From: Gemmatimonadales bacterium | Lineage (GTDB): Bacteria > Gemmatimonadota > Gemmatimonadetes > Longimicrobiales > Gaopeijiaceae | Length of the DNA: 35,029 nucleotides | NCBI GenBank assembly: GCA_020344755.1 | Contig: CP070829.1 | Span: 1,473,346 to 1,508,374 of the forward strand | Direction of reading: 5' to 3' | Shown here: positions 8,212 to 16,154 of the stretch, piece by piece | Numbering within the stretch: position 1 is the first letter of the stretch | Layout of the letters: every line of letters starts with the position of its first letter | Translations under genes and position numbers: made by a program | The notes under the pieces: model-generated | The model's database searches: none | What the model was told of the DNA's origin: nothing | Seen by the model: the letters and a program-made list of their open reading frames with translations, nothing else

Positions 8212-9209
8212 GCAAAGATGGCCGGGTGGCCCCCTGTGTGCAGGAACACGATCCGGTCCCCTGCGAGGAAGCGGCCCTCCCGGATCCAGCGGATGAGCCC
8301 TGCGGCCGCTTTCGAAGTGTACACGGGATCCACGAGCATCCCCTCGCTCCGGGCCCACAGCTCGGTGGCTTCCCGGGACGCATCGGTGGGGATGCCATAG
8401 CCGTCGCCCACCTCCTCGTCCGAGGTGTTCATCCGGGGTTGGATCCGCTGAACGATGGCGGGGTCCATGTCCAACTCCTCCAGGGCTCGGGTGGCAAGCT
8501 CCAGGGCGGTGGAGAGAAGCTCCTCGGCGGGGGTGTCGGCACTCACGGCCCAGAGGTGAATGTCCGTGCGCTCCAGCAGGGCGAATCCTGCAGCCAGCCC
8601 GGCCAGGGTTCCGCCGGACGAAGAGGCCAGCACCACGTGAACGTCCCGATCCTGCTCGGCCGGAAGCTGTTCATGGAGCTCCAGGGCCCCTCGGACGTAG
8701 CCCAGCGCACCCAGGGGCGTAGAGGCACCCAGCGGAACGATCAGGCCCTTGCCCCCGAATTCGGCAATACGCGCCAGCTCGACCTCCATGGCCGGCTGTC
8801 GATCGGCCCGGGTCGAGACCGAGCGGATCTTCGCACCCAGGAGCCGGTGCAGCAGGGCGTTCGCGGTAGGTGGATCCGGTGGATCGCCATTCACCACCAG
8901 CACGCAGCCGAGACCGAGGCGAGCCGCCGCCGCCGCCGCGACGCGGCAGTGGTTGGACTGGACCCCGCCCGTGGTGATCAGGTGCGTGACCCCTCGCAGC
9001 CTGGGGGGGGCGAGCTCGTACTCCAGCTTTCGGACCTTGTTGCCACCAAGCGCGAAACCTGTTGCCTCGTCGAGCTTGGCCAGGAGCTCGGGAGTCTCCG
9101 GGCCCAGGGCGCCGCGGAGGCGGGGCAGGTGTACCACGGGCGTCGGGCCCAACGTGAGGTGGGTGCGCGGGTGGACGTCGAGGAGGGCGTAGATGGCTTC
9201 GGGACGCAT
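8208..9209 (-). CDS. D-cysteine desulfhydrase / ACC deaminase family PLP enzyme
   Basis: This 333-residue enzyme (ATG at 9209) belongs to the fold-type II PLP family that includes D-cysteine desulfhydrase and 1-aminocyclopropane-1-carboxylate deaminase. LGPTPVVHLPRL opens the domain, GGNKVRKLEYEL carries the PLP Lys (K58), GGVQSNHCR (81-89) is the family active-site loop, and SSSGGTLAGL binds the cofactor phosphate. EEVGDGYGIP and VDPVYTSKAAAGL are also typical. It likely releases ammonia, and sulfide if the substrate is D-cysteine, from a D- or cyclic amino acid; the exact substrate cannot be decided by eye. It begins five bases after the HDAC-like gene stops and overlaps the next gene by four bases, so it sits inside an operon. 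Confidence 0.85.
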   Translation of the reverse strand: MRPEAIYALLDVHPRTHLTLGPTPVVHLPRLRGALGPETPELLAKLDEATGFALGGNKVRKLEYELAPPRLRGVTHLITTGGVQSNHCRVAAAAAARLGLGCVLVVNGDPPDPPTANALLHRLLGAKIRSVSTRADRQPAMEVELARIAEFGGKGLIVPLGASTPLGALGYVRGALELHEQLPAEQDRDVHVVLASSSGGTLAGLAAGFALLERTDIHLWAVSADTPAEELLSTALELATRALEELDMDPAIVQRIQPRMNTSDEEVGDGYGIPTDASREATELWARSEGMLVDPVYTSKAAAGLIRWIREGRFLAGDRIVFLHTGGHPAIFA

Positions 9210-9214
9210 CGTCG

Positions 9215-10135
9215 TCAGGTTGGGCCGCGAAGGGAGGCACCGCGACGGGCTGCCCAGCGCTCCGCCGCTGCCAGCACAGTGGCGGCGTGGATCCGGGCGA
9301 TGTTTTCCACATCCGGGGCGTACCCGCCGGACATGACTGTCGCCACCGGCACGCCCCATCGCTCCGCATGATCGTAGACAAGGGCGTCCCTCGCCGCCAT
9401 CCCCTGCATGGAGACCGCAAGCCGGCCCAGCGTGTCGCCCTCGAAGGGATCGGCGCCGGCCAGGAAGAGAATGAGGCCGGGATCCCAGTGCACCACGACC
9501 CGGAGGGCACGGTCCACCGCGTCCAGGTACTCCTCGTCGCCGGTGCCATCCGGGAGGGCGATGTCGAGGTCGCTCAGCTCCTTCCGGAACGGGAAATTGC
9601 CCTCACCGTGCAGCGAGAGGGTCAACACCGTGTCGTCTCCGGCGAAGATCGCCGCCGTACCGTTCCCCTGGTGCACGTCCAGGTCCACGATGGCGACGCG
9701 GGAGACGCGGCCGGAGGCCTGCGCGGCCCGGGCCGCCACCGCCGCGTCGTTGAAGACACAGAAGCCCTCGCCGCGGTCTGCGAAGGCATGATGGGTCCCG
9801 CCCGCCAGACTCGCGGAGAATCCCTCGTCCAGGGCTGCCCACGCAGCGGACACGGTCCCGCCCACCGAACGCCGGGAACGTTCCACCAGCCCGGGAGACC
9901 AGGGGAAACCGATCCGTCGCTGCTCTTCTCTTCCAAGCGTCCCCTGGACGACGGCGGCCAGGTAGTCCGGTGTGTGGACGCGCAGGAGCTCTTCGTCCGT
10001 CGCCGCTGGAGGCACCACCAGCTGTACCCGGGGATCTCCGGTCACGCGCTCGCGAAGGAGGGCGTACTTCCGCATGGGAAACCGGTGGCCCTCGGGGAGA
10101 GGGAGAACGAAGTGGTCGCAGTAGAATACTTTCAT
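9215..10135 (-). CDS. histone-deacetylase-family (class IV-like) amidohydrolase
   Basis: The 306-residue product has the complete HDAC catalytic set: GGTHHAF (H115, H116 charge-relay pair), DLDVHQGNGT with zinc ligands D153 and H155, GADPFEGD with the third ligand D229, and SGGYAPD with the transition-state Tyr272. The opening MKVFYCDHFVLPLPEGHRFPM is characteristic of bacterial class IV-like members. Family members remove acyl groups from lysine side chains, from acetylpolyamines or from other amides; bacterial targets are mostly unknown. It is the first gene of a minus-strand run with the PLP enzyme, nucleotidyltransferase and symporter. That context suggests small-molecule rather than protein substrates, which is inference. 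No strong Shine-Dalgarno precedes the ATG. Confidence 0.9.
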   Translation of the reverse strand: MKVFYCDHFVLPLPEGHRFPMRKYALLRERVTGDPRVQLVVPPAATDEELLRVHTPDYLAAVVQGTLGREEQRRIGFPWSPGLVERSRRSVGGTVSAAWAALDEGFSASLAGGTHHAFADRGEGFCVFNDAAVAARAAQASGRVSRVAIVDLDVHQGNGTAAIFAGDDTVLTLSLHGEGNFPFRKELSDLDIALPDGTGDEEYLDAVDRALRVVVHWDPGLILFLAGADPFEGDTLGRLAVSMQGMAARDALVYDHAERWGVPVATVMSGGYAPDVENIARIHAATVLAAAERWAARRGASLRGPT

Positions 10136-10316
10136 GGGTGCCAGGGTAACCTCGGCGGGAGTGCAGGGTCCACGTCCCCGGGAATGTGGATCGCGCGTCT
10201 GCCTCTGTTGAGGGAGGTCACCGAATCTCCGGGGAGGTGAGCCCTCCCGCTTTCGGTCGGCCGGTCCGGAGGAGCAACCGACGTCCTGTGCGGGAATCCC
10301 CGTCTACCCCGAGGTG
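10136..10316 (-). promoter_or_regulatory. intergenic region upstream of the HDAC-like operon
   Basis: This 181-base gap separates the uridine kinase stop from the HDAC-like start, both on the minus strand. GGGAGG (10232-10237) and CCTCCC (10243-10248) form a 6-bp hairpin that might end the udk transcript, without a T-run. A promoter for the downstream operon is expected here, but I cannot point to clear -35 and -10 boxes. Confidence 0.3.
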
Positions 10317-10946
10317 CTAGCCCGGACCGAGGCCCAGACGCCTCCGAATGTCTCCCAGGAGTGCCGCGACGGCTTTGGTGGCCGACTCCTCGCCGCTCAC
10401 CACCAGGTGCGCGTGTCGGCGGCTAGGCGCCACCCACTCCTCGTGCATGGGAGCCACGGTGGCGTCCCATTGGCGGAGGACCGATGCGCGGTTCCTCCCA
10501 CGGACCCTGGAGTCACGTTGCACCCGGCGTTCGAGACGGACGGCGCTGGCCGCCTCCACATAGACCCGCAGGTCCAGGTGTGTGCGAATGGACTCGAGGG
10601 CGAGGATCATTACGCCCTCCACCAACACCAGGGGGGCGGGACCCACGGGCTCCCCCCGCCCGGTCCGGGTATGCGACGCGAAGTCGTAGCGGGGGACGCA
10701 GACGGCCCGGCCACTGCGGAGTTCGTCGAGGTGATGCCGCAGGAGCGCCACATCCAGGGCGTCGGGGTGGTCGAAGTTGGCGCCGGCCCTCTCCTCGACG
10801 GAGAGGTGTGAGAGGTCTCGATAATAGGCATCCGCCGGCACCAGAAGCCCCCCGAGGGGCGTCAGCCGATCCAGAAGGTCACGGGCGAGGGTGGTCTTAC
10901 CCGAGCCCGATCCCCCGGCGATCCCCACCACGAGGCAGGAGGTCAC
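10317..10946 (-). CDS. udk: uridine kinase
   Basis: The product (209 residues from the GTG at 10946) phosphorylates uridine and possibly cytidine in pyrimidine salvage. The P-loop GGSGSGKT is at 11-18; ADAYYRDL and NFDHPDALD are the typical Udk segments that follow; YDFASHTR and VLVEGVMIL also match the family, with D and E residues near the nucleoside site. LERRVQRDSRVRGR is the lid-like Arg-rich region. The open frame continues far upstream to 12155 only because it shadows other genes; the GTGA overlap with the regulator's stop (10943-10946) gives the real start and implies translational coupling to the DtxR-type regulator. Confidence 0.88.
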   Translation of the reverse strand: MTSCLVVGIAGGSGSGKTTLARDLLDRLTPLGGLLVPADAYYRDLSHLSVEERAGANFDHPDALDVALLRHHLDELRSGRAVCVPRYDFASHTRTGRGEPVGPAPLVLVEGVMILALESIRTHLDLRVYVEAASAVRLERRVQRDSRVRGRNRASVLRQWDATVAPMHEEWVAPSRRHAHLVVSGEESATKAVAALLGDIRRRLGLGPG

Positions 10947-11623
10947 GGAAGCGCCTGGACGAAGATCCGCTCGGCGAGCTCGGGTGGAATTGGAGTGGTG
11001 GGGCCCTCGCCTTCCCCCACCTGCACCTCGAGGGGCGCACCGGGAAGCCGGCTCCGAACCAGTACCCGGGCGCCGGGGACGAGCCCGCGGGCCTCCATGG
11101 TTCGAAGTCCTTCCGCCTCGTCGTCCCGCACGGACTGGATGACGCGCGGCTCGCCGAGGGCCACGTCGGCCAGTGTCTCCAGGGACGCCGACTCGATCTT
11201 CCCCTCCGCCGTGGGGATCGGTGCTCCATGGGGGTCCCGCCGAGGGTCTCCCAGTGCCCTCGCCATTGCATCGATGAGCCGATCGGAGGCGGTGTGTTCC
11301 AGGCGCTCGGCTTCGTCGTGGACCTCCTCCCAAGCGTACCCGAGGCGCTCGGTGAGGTAGGTCTCGAGGATGCGGTGGCGACGGATCACCCGGATGGCGG
11401 CCCGGCTCCCCTCCTCGGTGAGTTGGACCCCCCGGTAGGGGATATGGGCCAGCAACCCCAACCCGGCCAGTCTCTTGACCATCCCGGTCACGGACGACGG
11501 CTGTACGGCCAGGTGTTCGGCCAGGCCGGTGGTGCTGGCAGGAGCACCCCCTCTCGTCAGGCTGTAAATGGCCTTGAGATAGTCCTCCACGGACCGTGAG
11601 AGGCGCCTGGGGTCTTTGGCCAC
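10943..11623 (-). CDS. DtxR/MntR-family metal-dependent repressor
   Basis: From the GTG at 11623 the protein has 226 residues. An N-terminal winged helix (SVEDYLKAIYSLT...STTGLAEHLAVQPSSVTGMVKRL) is followed by the dimerisation/metal-binding helices with HRILETYL, EEVHDEAERLEH and DPHGAPIP, which supply the Glu, His and Asp ligands in this family. The C-terminus (about 150-220, LRTMEARGLVPGARVLV) is an FeoA-like SH3 domain. Such proteins repress Mn or Fe uptake genes when metal is bound. The frame stays open to 11740, but that would overlap ApaG. No metal transporter is in the window, so its targets are elsewhere or include its own promoter. Confidence 0.88.
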   Translation of the reverse strand: MAKDPRRLSRSVEDYLKAIYSLTRGGAPASTTGLAEHLAVQPSSVTGMVKRLAGLGLLAHIPYRGVQLTEEGSRAAIRVIRRHRILETYLTERLGYAWEEVHDEAERLEHTASDRLIDAMARALGDPRRDPHGAPIPTAEGKIESASLETLADVALGEPRVIQSVRDDEAEGLRTMEARGLVPGARVLVRSRLPGAPLEVQVGEGEGPTTPIPPELAERIFVQALP

Positions 11624-11732
11624 GGATGAAAAAGGTCGTGGGGAAACCGTACCGCGATTCACTGGTATTAATAGGAGACGCGTTCTCGGTGGAAAACCAA
11701 CGCGCGTCACGGAACCTGCAGACTGAGCTTTC
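11624..11732. promoter_or_regulatory. divergent dtxR-type/apaG promoter region
   Basis: This 109-base region separates the leftward regulator gene from the rightward apaG. It contains TATTAATA (11666-11673), an AT-rich 8-bp palindrome that stands out in GC-rich surroundings and could be part of a promoter or of the repressor's own operator. No Shine-Dalgarno of note precedes apaG. Confidence 0.35.
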
Positions 11733-12158
11733 ATGACCATCTACGAAGACAAGACGGAGGGGATCCTGGTCCGGGTGAAGCCTGGCTTCTCCCTGGCGCA
11801 GTCCGACCCGATCGAGGGCCGGTTCGTCTTCTCGTATCGGGTCCAGCTCGAGAACCAGGGCACGGAGAGTGGCCAGCTTCTCTTCCGGTATTGGCTCATT
11901 CACGACGCCACCGGAGAGGACACGGAGGTGGACGGCGAGGGAGTCATCGGGGAGCAGCCGCTCCTCGCCCCGGGGGAGGTCCACTCCTATCGGAGCTTCT
12001 GCGTCCTGGGCTCGCCGTCCGGGTACATGCAGGGCCACTACGTCTTCCAGCGGGCCGACGGGCGCCGGTTCAAGGTTCGCATTCCCCGCTTCAACCTCGA
12101 GGGCCCGCTTCCCTCGCTCGATCTCTCGGCACAGGGAGACGAGCCCGTCATGCACTGA
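11733..12158 (+). CDS. apaG: ApaG domain protein
   Basis: The 141-residue protein is a single ApaG (DUF525) domain, a fibronectin-III-like beta fold. It has the family order: GILVRVKPGFSLAQSDP, FVFSYRVQLENQG, LLFRYWLIHDATG, VIGEQPLLAPGEVHSYRSFC and GSPSGYMQGHY. In enterobacteria apaG mutants are linked to cobalt resistance and magnesium efflux, but the biochemical role is not settled; it may bind a nucleotide or a partner protein. It is divergent from the DtxR-type regulator, a possible metal link. A hairpin with a 7-bp stem (GGCTCCC at 12187-12193, GGGAGCC at 12210-12216) lies downstream. Confidence 0.9.
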   Translation: MTIYEDKTEGILVRVKPGFSLAQSDPIEGRFVFSYRVQLENQGTESGQLLFRYWLIHDATGEDTEVDGEGVIGEQPLLAPGEVHSYRSFCVLGSPSGYMQGHYVFQRADGRRFKVRIPRFNLEGPLPSLDLSAQGDEPVMH

Positions 12159-12186
12159 GGCCCGTGGGTGATGGTGGAAGCGAAGG

Positions 12187-12216
12187 GGCTCCCTTTGAGC
12201 AACTCTTCTGGGAGCC
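12187..12216 (+). terminator. hairpin after apaG
   Basis: GGCTCCC (12187-12193) pairs with GGGAGCC (12210-12216) around a 16-base loop, followed by TACATTTA. It could end the apaG transcript. The same TACATT (12217-12222) might instead be a -10-like element for the next small gene. Confidence 0.4.
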
Positions 12217-12276
12217 TACATTTAGCGTCCCTGGACGGTGACCCGTCCACATGAACTGAACAGACTGGAGGAAGGT

Positions 12277-12471
12277 GTGGATGATACCGTCGCCGTGGAC
12301 GCCAAGCGGATCCTGCTTCGCTATGGCGCGCCCATCACGGTGCTGGATGACGTTCCCGAGGCCAAGCGGATCGAGTTTGCCCGCGCGGTGAGCCGGACGG
12401 CATTGGCCGAGCGCGGTGCTTTCCTGCGGACGCTGCTCAAGGAAGAGGGGTTCCTGAAGGAAGAGGGCTGA
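12277..12471 (+). CDS. 64-residue protein of unknown function
   Basis: I do not recognise this protein. The frame opens at a GTG at 12238, but GGAGG at 12267-12271 lies five bases before the GTG at 12277, so the shorter form is preferred. It looks soluble and helical, with KRILLRYGAPITVLDDVPEAKRIEFARAVSRTAL and an acidic/basic C-terminus. The end carries an 11-base direct repeat (12439-12449 and 12457-12467), giving KEEGFLKEEG. Its last 35 bases overlap the end of the convergent unknown gene on the minus strand. The clear ribosome site and lack of Cys argue for a real small cytoplasmic protein. Confidence 0.6.
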   Translation: MDDTVAVDAKRILLRYGAPITVLDDVPEAKRIEFARAVSRTALAERGAFLRTLLKEEGFLKEEG

Positions 12472-14314
12472 TCCCCTCGCCCTCGACTACCACACTCCGC
12501 AACCGATCGACCGGGAGCTGCAGGGCAATCCGGGTCCACCCGGAGTCCTGGTCGACTTCCGATTCCGCTGCGGCCCCGTCGACCCGGAGCGCCCGGAGCT
12601 CTGGCACTGGCTGCCAGGGCTGGAAGACCACCATGACGGGCACACTCCCGATGTGCGGGCGGAGTTCCCAGGCCGCGCTGCTTCCCTCCCGGCGATAGGA
12701 GAGGTCCAGGGCCGAGTCCCCGACCCGGATTCCCTCCACGCTGAAGTCCGTCCAGTGGGGTGGAAGGAGGGGGCTCAGGGTGAGCCGGCCGAAGGCGGCG
12801 TCGGGATGAGCCCCCAGCGTACCCGAGACCAGGTGCAAGACGGCGAGGATCCCCACACCCGCCTCGAGGCACCCGGGGTCTCGGGCGACCCGGGTCAGGA
12901 GCTCCCGGGCCGCCAAGGACTCCGCTGTGCGCGCGGACGCCGAGACGTCGGCTCGTCCCTCCCGGAGGAGAAGCGGTACGGCGCTCGGGCGATTCCGATC
13001 CCCTGCCATGGGCAGTCGACCACCGGCCCGCCTCTCCGGCGACGGGAGCTCCGGCGGTACGGCGATGCCGGAGAGCGAGGTGTTCCGGGCCGCCTCCCCG
13101 GCGGCGACCACCTGGTCCAGGACAACCCGGATCGCCCCCGGGTCGACCCCAAGGAGCTGCGAGGGATCGACGAAGGTATCCAGGAGCTGATCACGGAACC
13201 GCTCCAGGGGATCCGTATCGCCGGTCCAGGCGGTCCAACGGGCCAGGGCCAACGCCGAGAGCAGGCGGGCCGACGGGGCTGCCCACGACAGGGACCCGAG
13301 GGCTGCCCGGCCCACTTCACGGTCTCCGGCCGCCGCCGCGGCCATGGCCAGCCAGGCCGGTCCCGTGTCCGCCTCGAAGAAGGCCGGGTCGAGGTCCGGC
13401 CCGAGCCCGTCGAGGGGTCCGGATCCGATACCGACGGGTGGAGTGACGCGGACCGGATGAGGCCGAGGAGGAAACGTGGGTCGCGTGAGGAGCCGGTCCC
13501 GCATCCACACCCGCGACCAGCGAACCGCATCGTCCATCTCGGCCACGCCCGTACACAGGACCATGCCGGGTTCCTCGCTTCCTGCGGCGGCGAGCTCTCC
13601 CCGCCGGTGATGGGCCGCGATTCCGGCCAAGGCCACTGGACTGGTCCAGGATCCCTGGGTCGGAGCAGCCTGCAGGATCAGCCCGGCCCGTTCGCCAGGG
13701 CGAAGGGGGATGGACCAGCGAGCCTGGATCACGCCGCCACGGCTCACCAGCTCCGGGACGGCGTCCGATCCGGGTGAGCAGACCAGGAGCCCCGCCTCGC
13801 CCCATGACAGCCAGAGGAGTCCGGGAGCCCGATGGAACCGGACCAAGGAGGTGGCGCGCAAGGGCTGGAGTGGAGGCGCAGGCTCGCCACTCCCCGTCTC
13901 GGGCGGGAGTTCCAGGGAGAGCGTGAGGGTAGCGGGGTTTGCCCCGCTGGTGGAGGGGCGGGTCCACTGCATCACGATGCCGGGGAGAGACTCGGGCAGC
14001 TGGACCGACTCGAGAATCGCTCCACCGGGAGCGAAGCACTCCCGCCGTGCTCCGCGAGGCCCGAAGAGGAGGTTCGCGCCGGTGGCCCCATTCACGCCGA
14101 CCGGGCCGGTGAGACGGATCCCGTCGGCCTCCACGAAGCGCACTCCGGCTGTTCCCGAGAGACCGACCCGAATCCGCCGAGCCGACAACTCCACGACGGT
14201 GTGGTCGGCCCGGGCGGGCTGGGCGAGTCGCTCGGGAGCCGGGATCTCACCGATCTCCGACCCGGGAATTCGAACGGGCCGGGGGAGGGCCACCTCAACG
14301 AGACGGTGGCTCAC
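12437..14314 (-). CDS. unknown protein with six-hairpin-glycosidase-like features
   Basis: The 625-residue protein starts at the GTG at 14314, whose GTGA overlaps the ATPase stop. I do not recognise it with certainty. There is no signal peptide or membrane segment. The N-terminal part (to about 260) looks like beta-rich sandwich sequence; the middle (DPAFFEADTGPAWLAMAAAAAGD, then LLSALALARWTAWTGD) looks like an alpha/alpha toroid; and the C-terminus (FGRLTLSPLLPPHWTDFSVEGIRVGDSALDLSYRREG) resembles the beta-domain end of glycogen-debranching or GH65/94-type enzymes. Clear catalytic acids are not visible, so it may be a degenerate glycosidase-like protein. It overlaps the small plus-strand gene by 35 bases at its 3' end. 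Confidence 0.65.
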   Translation of the reverse strand: MSHRLVEVALPRPVRIPGSEIGEIPAPERLAQPARADHTVVELSARRIRVGLSGTAGVRFVEADGIRLTGPVGVNGATGANLLFGPRGARRECFAPGGAILESVQLPESLPGIVMQWTRPSTSGANPATLTLSLELPPETGSGEPAPPLQPLRATSLVRFHRAPGLLWLSWGEAGLLVCSPGSDAVPELVSRGGVIQARWSIPLRPGERAGLILQAAPTQGSWTSPVALAGIAAHHRRGELAAAGSEEPGMVLCTGVAEMDDAVRWSRVWMRDRLLTRPTFPPRPHPVRVTPPVGIGSGPLDGLGPDLDPAFFEADTGPAWLAMAAAAAGDREVGRAALGSLSWAAPSARLLSALALARWTAWTGDTDPLERFRDQLLDTFVDPSQLLGVDPGAIRVVLDQVVAAGEAARNTSLSGIAVPPELPSPERRAGGRLPMAGDRNRPSAVPLLLREGRADVSASARTAESLAARELLTRVARDPGCLEAGVGILAVLHLVSGTLGAHPDAAFGRLTLSPLLPPHWTDFSVEGIRVGDSALDLSYRREGSSAAWELRPHIGSVPVMVVFQPWQPVPELRALRVDGAAAESEVDQDSGWTRIALQLPVDRLRSVVVEGEGISPLPSGTPLP

Positions 14315-16014
14315 TCCGTCACCTCGAGAGACCGGAGTCGATTGAGCGCGGCCCCCAGCTCGAATCCACGGATCCAGGCAAGATCCCCGGTGCGGCGGCC
14401 GTCGACGGAGTCGAGGTCGCGGTCCAATCCCTGGCAGATCCGCCCAACCAGCTCCGGAAGGGAGGTGAGGTTCCAGTTCCGGTCCTGGCCCAGCGTTTCG
14501 AGTGCAGCCGCCACCGTCTGGAGCTGAGACGGGAGGAGGAGCTGTTCCAGCGCCGACAGGTCCAGACGCTCCCCTCCGAGCCGTAGGGCGCGCGAGTCCA
14601 CGGGTCGCACTCTCGTATTGCGTCCGCGTTGCCCTGGCGGGAGAGAGCTGACCTTCACGCGGCGGCTCGCGGCTCGGAGGGGAGCGGGCGCTCTCTCCGC
14701 CCTCCTTCCCGTGGGAAAGTCGAAGGCGACCCGCCTGGCCTTCCCCGTGGCGTCCAGCGGCCGGAATGCCTCCATGGCGATGACGGTATCCGCGACGTCC
14801 AGATAGTCCCCGCTTCCGCCCAACACCAGGACGGTGCTGACATCCTCCTCCCGGTGAAGGGCGACGACCCGGTCCAGGAGGGGGGTGATGGGCTCCCGAT
14901 CCGTGGGAATGAGCTCCTGCATGCGGCGGTCCCGGATCAGGAAGTTGGTGGCGCAGGTATCCTCGTCCATGAGGAGCACGGAAGCCCCCAGGTCCAGCGC
15001 CTCAATGAGCCCGGCGGCCTGCGAGGTGGATCCCGACGCATTCCGGGTGGTGAAGCGCTTCGTGCTCTGCCCGCCGGGGAGACCGACGATGAACGGGGAG
15101 ATGTCCACCCCGGTGACTGAGCGTCCATCCTCTGCCCGGATCTTGACCGCGTCCCGCACGGTGACCACCCGCTCCCTCCCGTCCCCCGGACGGTGATTGT
15201 AGATCCCGGCCTCCAACGCCCGAAGGAGGGTGGACTTGCCGTGGAAGCCTCCTCCGGCCACCAGCGTGACTCCCTCGGGAATCCCCATTCCGGAAACCGG
15301 GCCCTGGTTCGGCGTGTCCAGGGTGACCCGAAGCTCCGGCGGCGAGGAGAACGTCACCGCGCCCTGGTCCATCGGACGGTCGTCGACACCGCTGCGGCGC
15401 GGAAGGATGGCTCCATCGGCCACGAAGGCCACCAGCCCGGCAGGGCGCAACTGTCCTCGCAGGGCCTCCGCGTCCTCGTTCACCGCCGCCGCCAGGTGCA
15501 GCACATCCGCCGGGTGGGCTCCTTCAGCCAGGCAACGGCGCACCAAATCCGGCACCGTCTGCGTGAGAAGCTCGGCTGCGGCAAGGCCGAGGATTCGGCG
15601 CCCCCGGGCCGGGAGCCCCACCGTGAAGCGGGCCTCCAAGGATCCGTCCTCCGCCAACTGTAGCGCCGTCTGCGTCAAGACCAACTGGCCCGGAGACACC
15701 ATGCGCACGGTGCCGCTCCGCCCACCTCCCGACCCGTGGGTTCCACGGGCCCTATCGCTGAACGCACGGGCCAACCAGGCGGCGACACCCAAGCGCCGGG
15801 AACGATGCGCCAGCAGCCAGGCATCCAGACCAGCGGTGGAGCGGGGGAGGTGGGCGCTCAACCTCGATGGTGCGGCGAAAGGGTCGCCCTGCACGTGGTC
15901 GATGGACAGCCGGAAGTCGCCCATTTCCCAATTGCCGCGGATCCCCTTGTACGCGGGATAGCCGCGCCCCTCCAGCCGATGAAGCCGGTCCCGGAGTTCC
16001 TCGGATGTGGCCAT
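14311..16014 (-). CDS. ABC-class predicted ATPase (COG3044 type)
   Basis: The 567-residue soluble protein (ATG at 16014) matches the predicted ABC-class ATPase family, not a transporter: it has no membrane partner. The P-loop GGGFHGKST is at 254-262, an ABC-signature-like ASGSTSQAAG at 326-335, and Walker B SVLLMDEDTCATNF at 345-358. YPAYKGIRGNWEMGDFRLSIDHVQGDPFA at 19-47 is the conserved N-terminal family segment, and VSPGQLVLTQTAL lies at 106-118. Homologues include a trypanosome RNA-editing-associated ATPase, so nucleic-acid binding is possible, but the bacterial role is unknown. The frame stays open to 16050. It overlaps the next gene by GTGA (14311-14314), so the two are likely co-translated. 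Confidence 0.88.
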   Translation of the reverse strand: MATSEELRDRLHRLEGRGYPAYKGIRGNWEMGDFRLSIDHVQGDPFAAPSRLSAHLPRSTAGLDAWLLAHRSRRLGVAAWLARAFSDRARGTHGSGGGRSGTVRMVSPGQLVLTQTALQLAEDGSLEARFTVGLPARGRRILGLAAAELLTQTVPDLVRRCLAEGAHPADVLHLAAAVNEDAEALRGQLRPAGLVAFVADGAILPRRSGVDDRPMDQGAVTFSSPPELRVTLDTPNQGPVSGMGIPEGVTLVAGGGFHGKSTLLRALEAGIYNHRPGDGRERVVTVRDAVKIRAEDGRSVTGVDISPFIVGLPGGQSTKRFTTRNASGSTSQAAGLIEALDLGASVLLMDEDTCATNFLIRDRRMQELIPTDREPITPLLDRVVALHREEDVSTVLVLGGSGDYLDVADTVIAMEAFRPLDATGKARRVAFDFPTGRRAERAPAPLRAASRRVKVSSLPPGQRGRNTRVRPVDSRALRLGGERLDLSALEQLLLPSQLQTVAAALETLGQDRNWNLTSLPELVGRICQGLDRDLDSVDGRRTGDLAWIRGFELGAALNRLRSLEVTE

Positions 16015-16154
16015 GGGAGAACCCTGGCGAATCGGGGCAGGGGGTGCCACCCCTTCCGGCCCTGCCGCTCTCGCCCGAATCGGTCCCGGGTTGCGACTTG
16101 AGAAGCCCGGCCCCGCCCGCCACGTTGGCTCAGATTCCCCGTCCTGGAGAGACG
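16015..16154. promoter_or_regulatory. divergent ATPase/ggt intergenic region
   Basis: This 140-base region holds promoters for the leftward ATPase gene and the rightward ggt. GGAGA at 16146-16150, four bases before the ATG at 16155, is the ribosome site for ggt. I see no clear -35/-10 pair. Confidence 0.3.

Noticed and set aside
10947..12155. N-terminal extension of the uridine kinase frame up to 12155
   Set aside because: It would cover the regulator gene and apaG. The GTGA overlap at 10943-10946 gives a 209-residue kinase of normal length.
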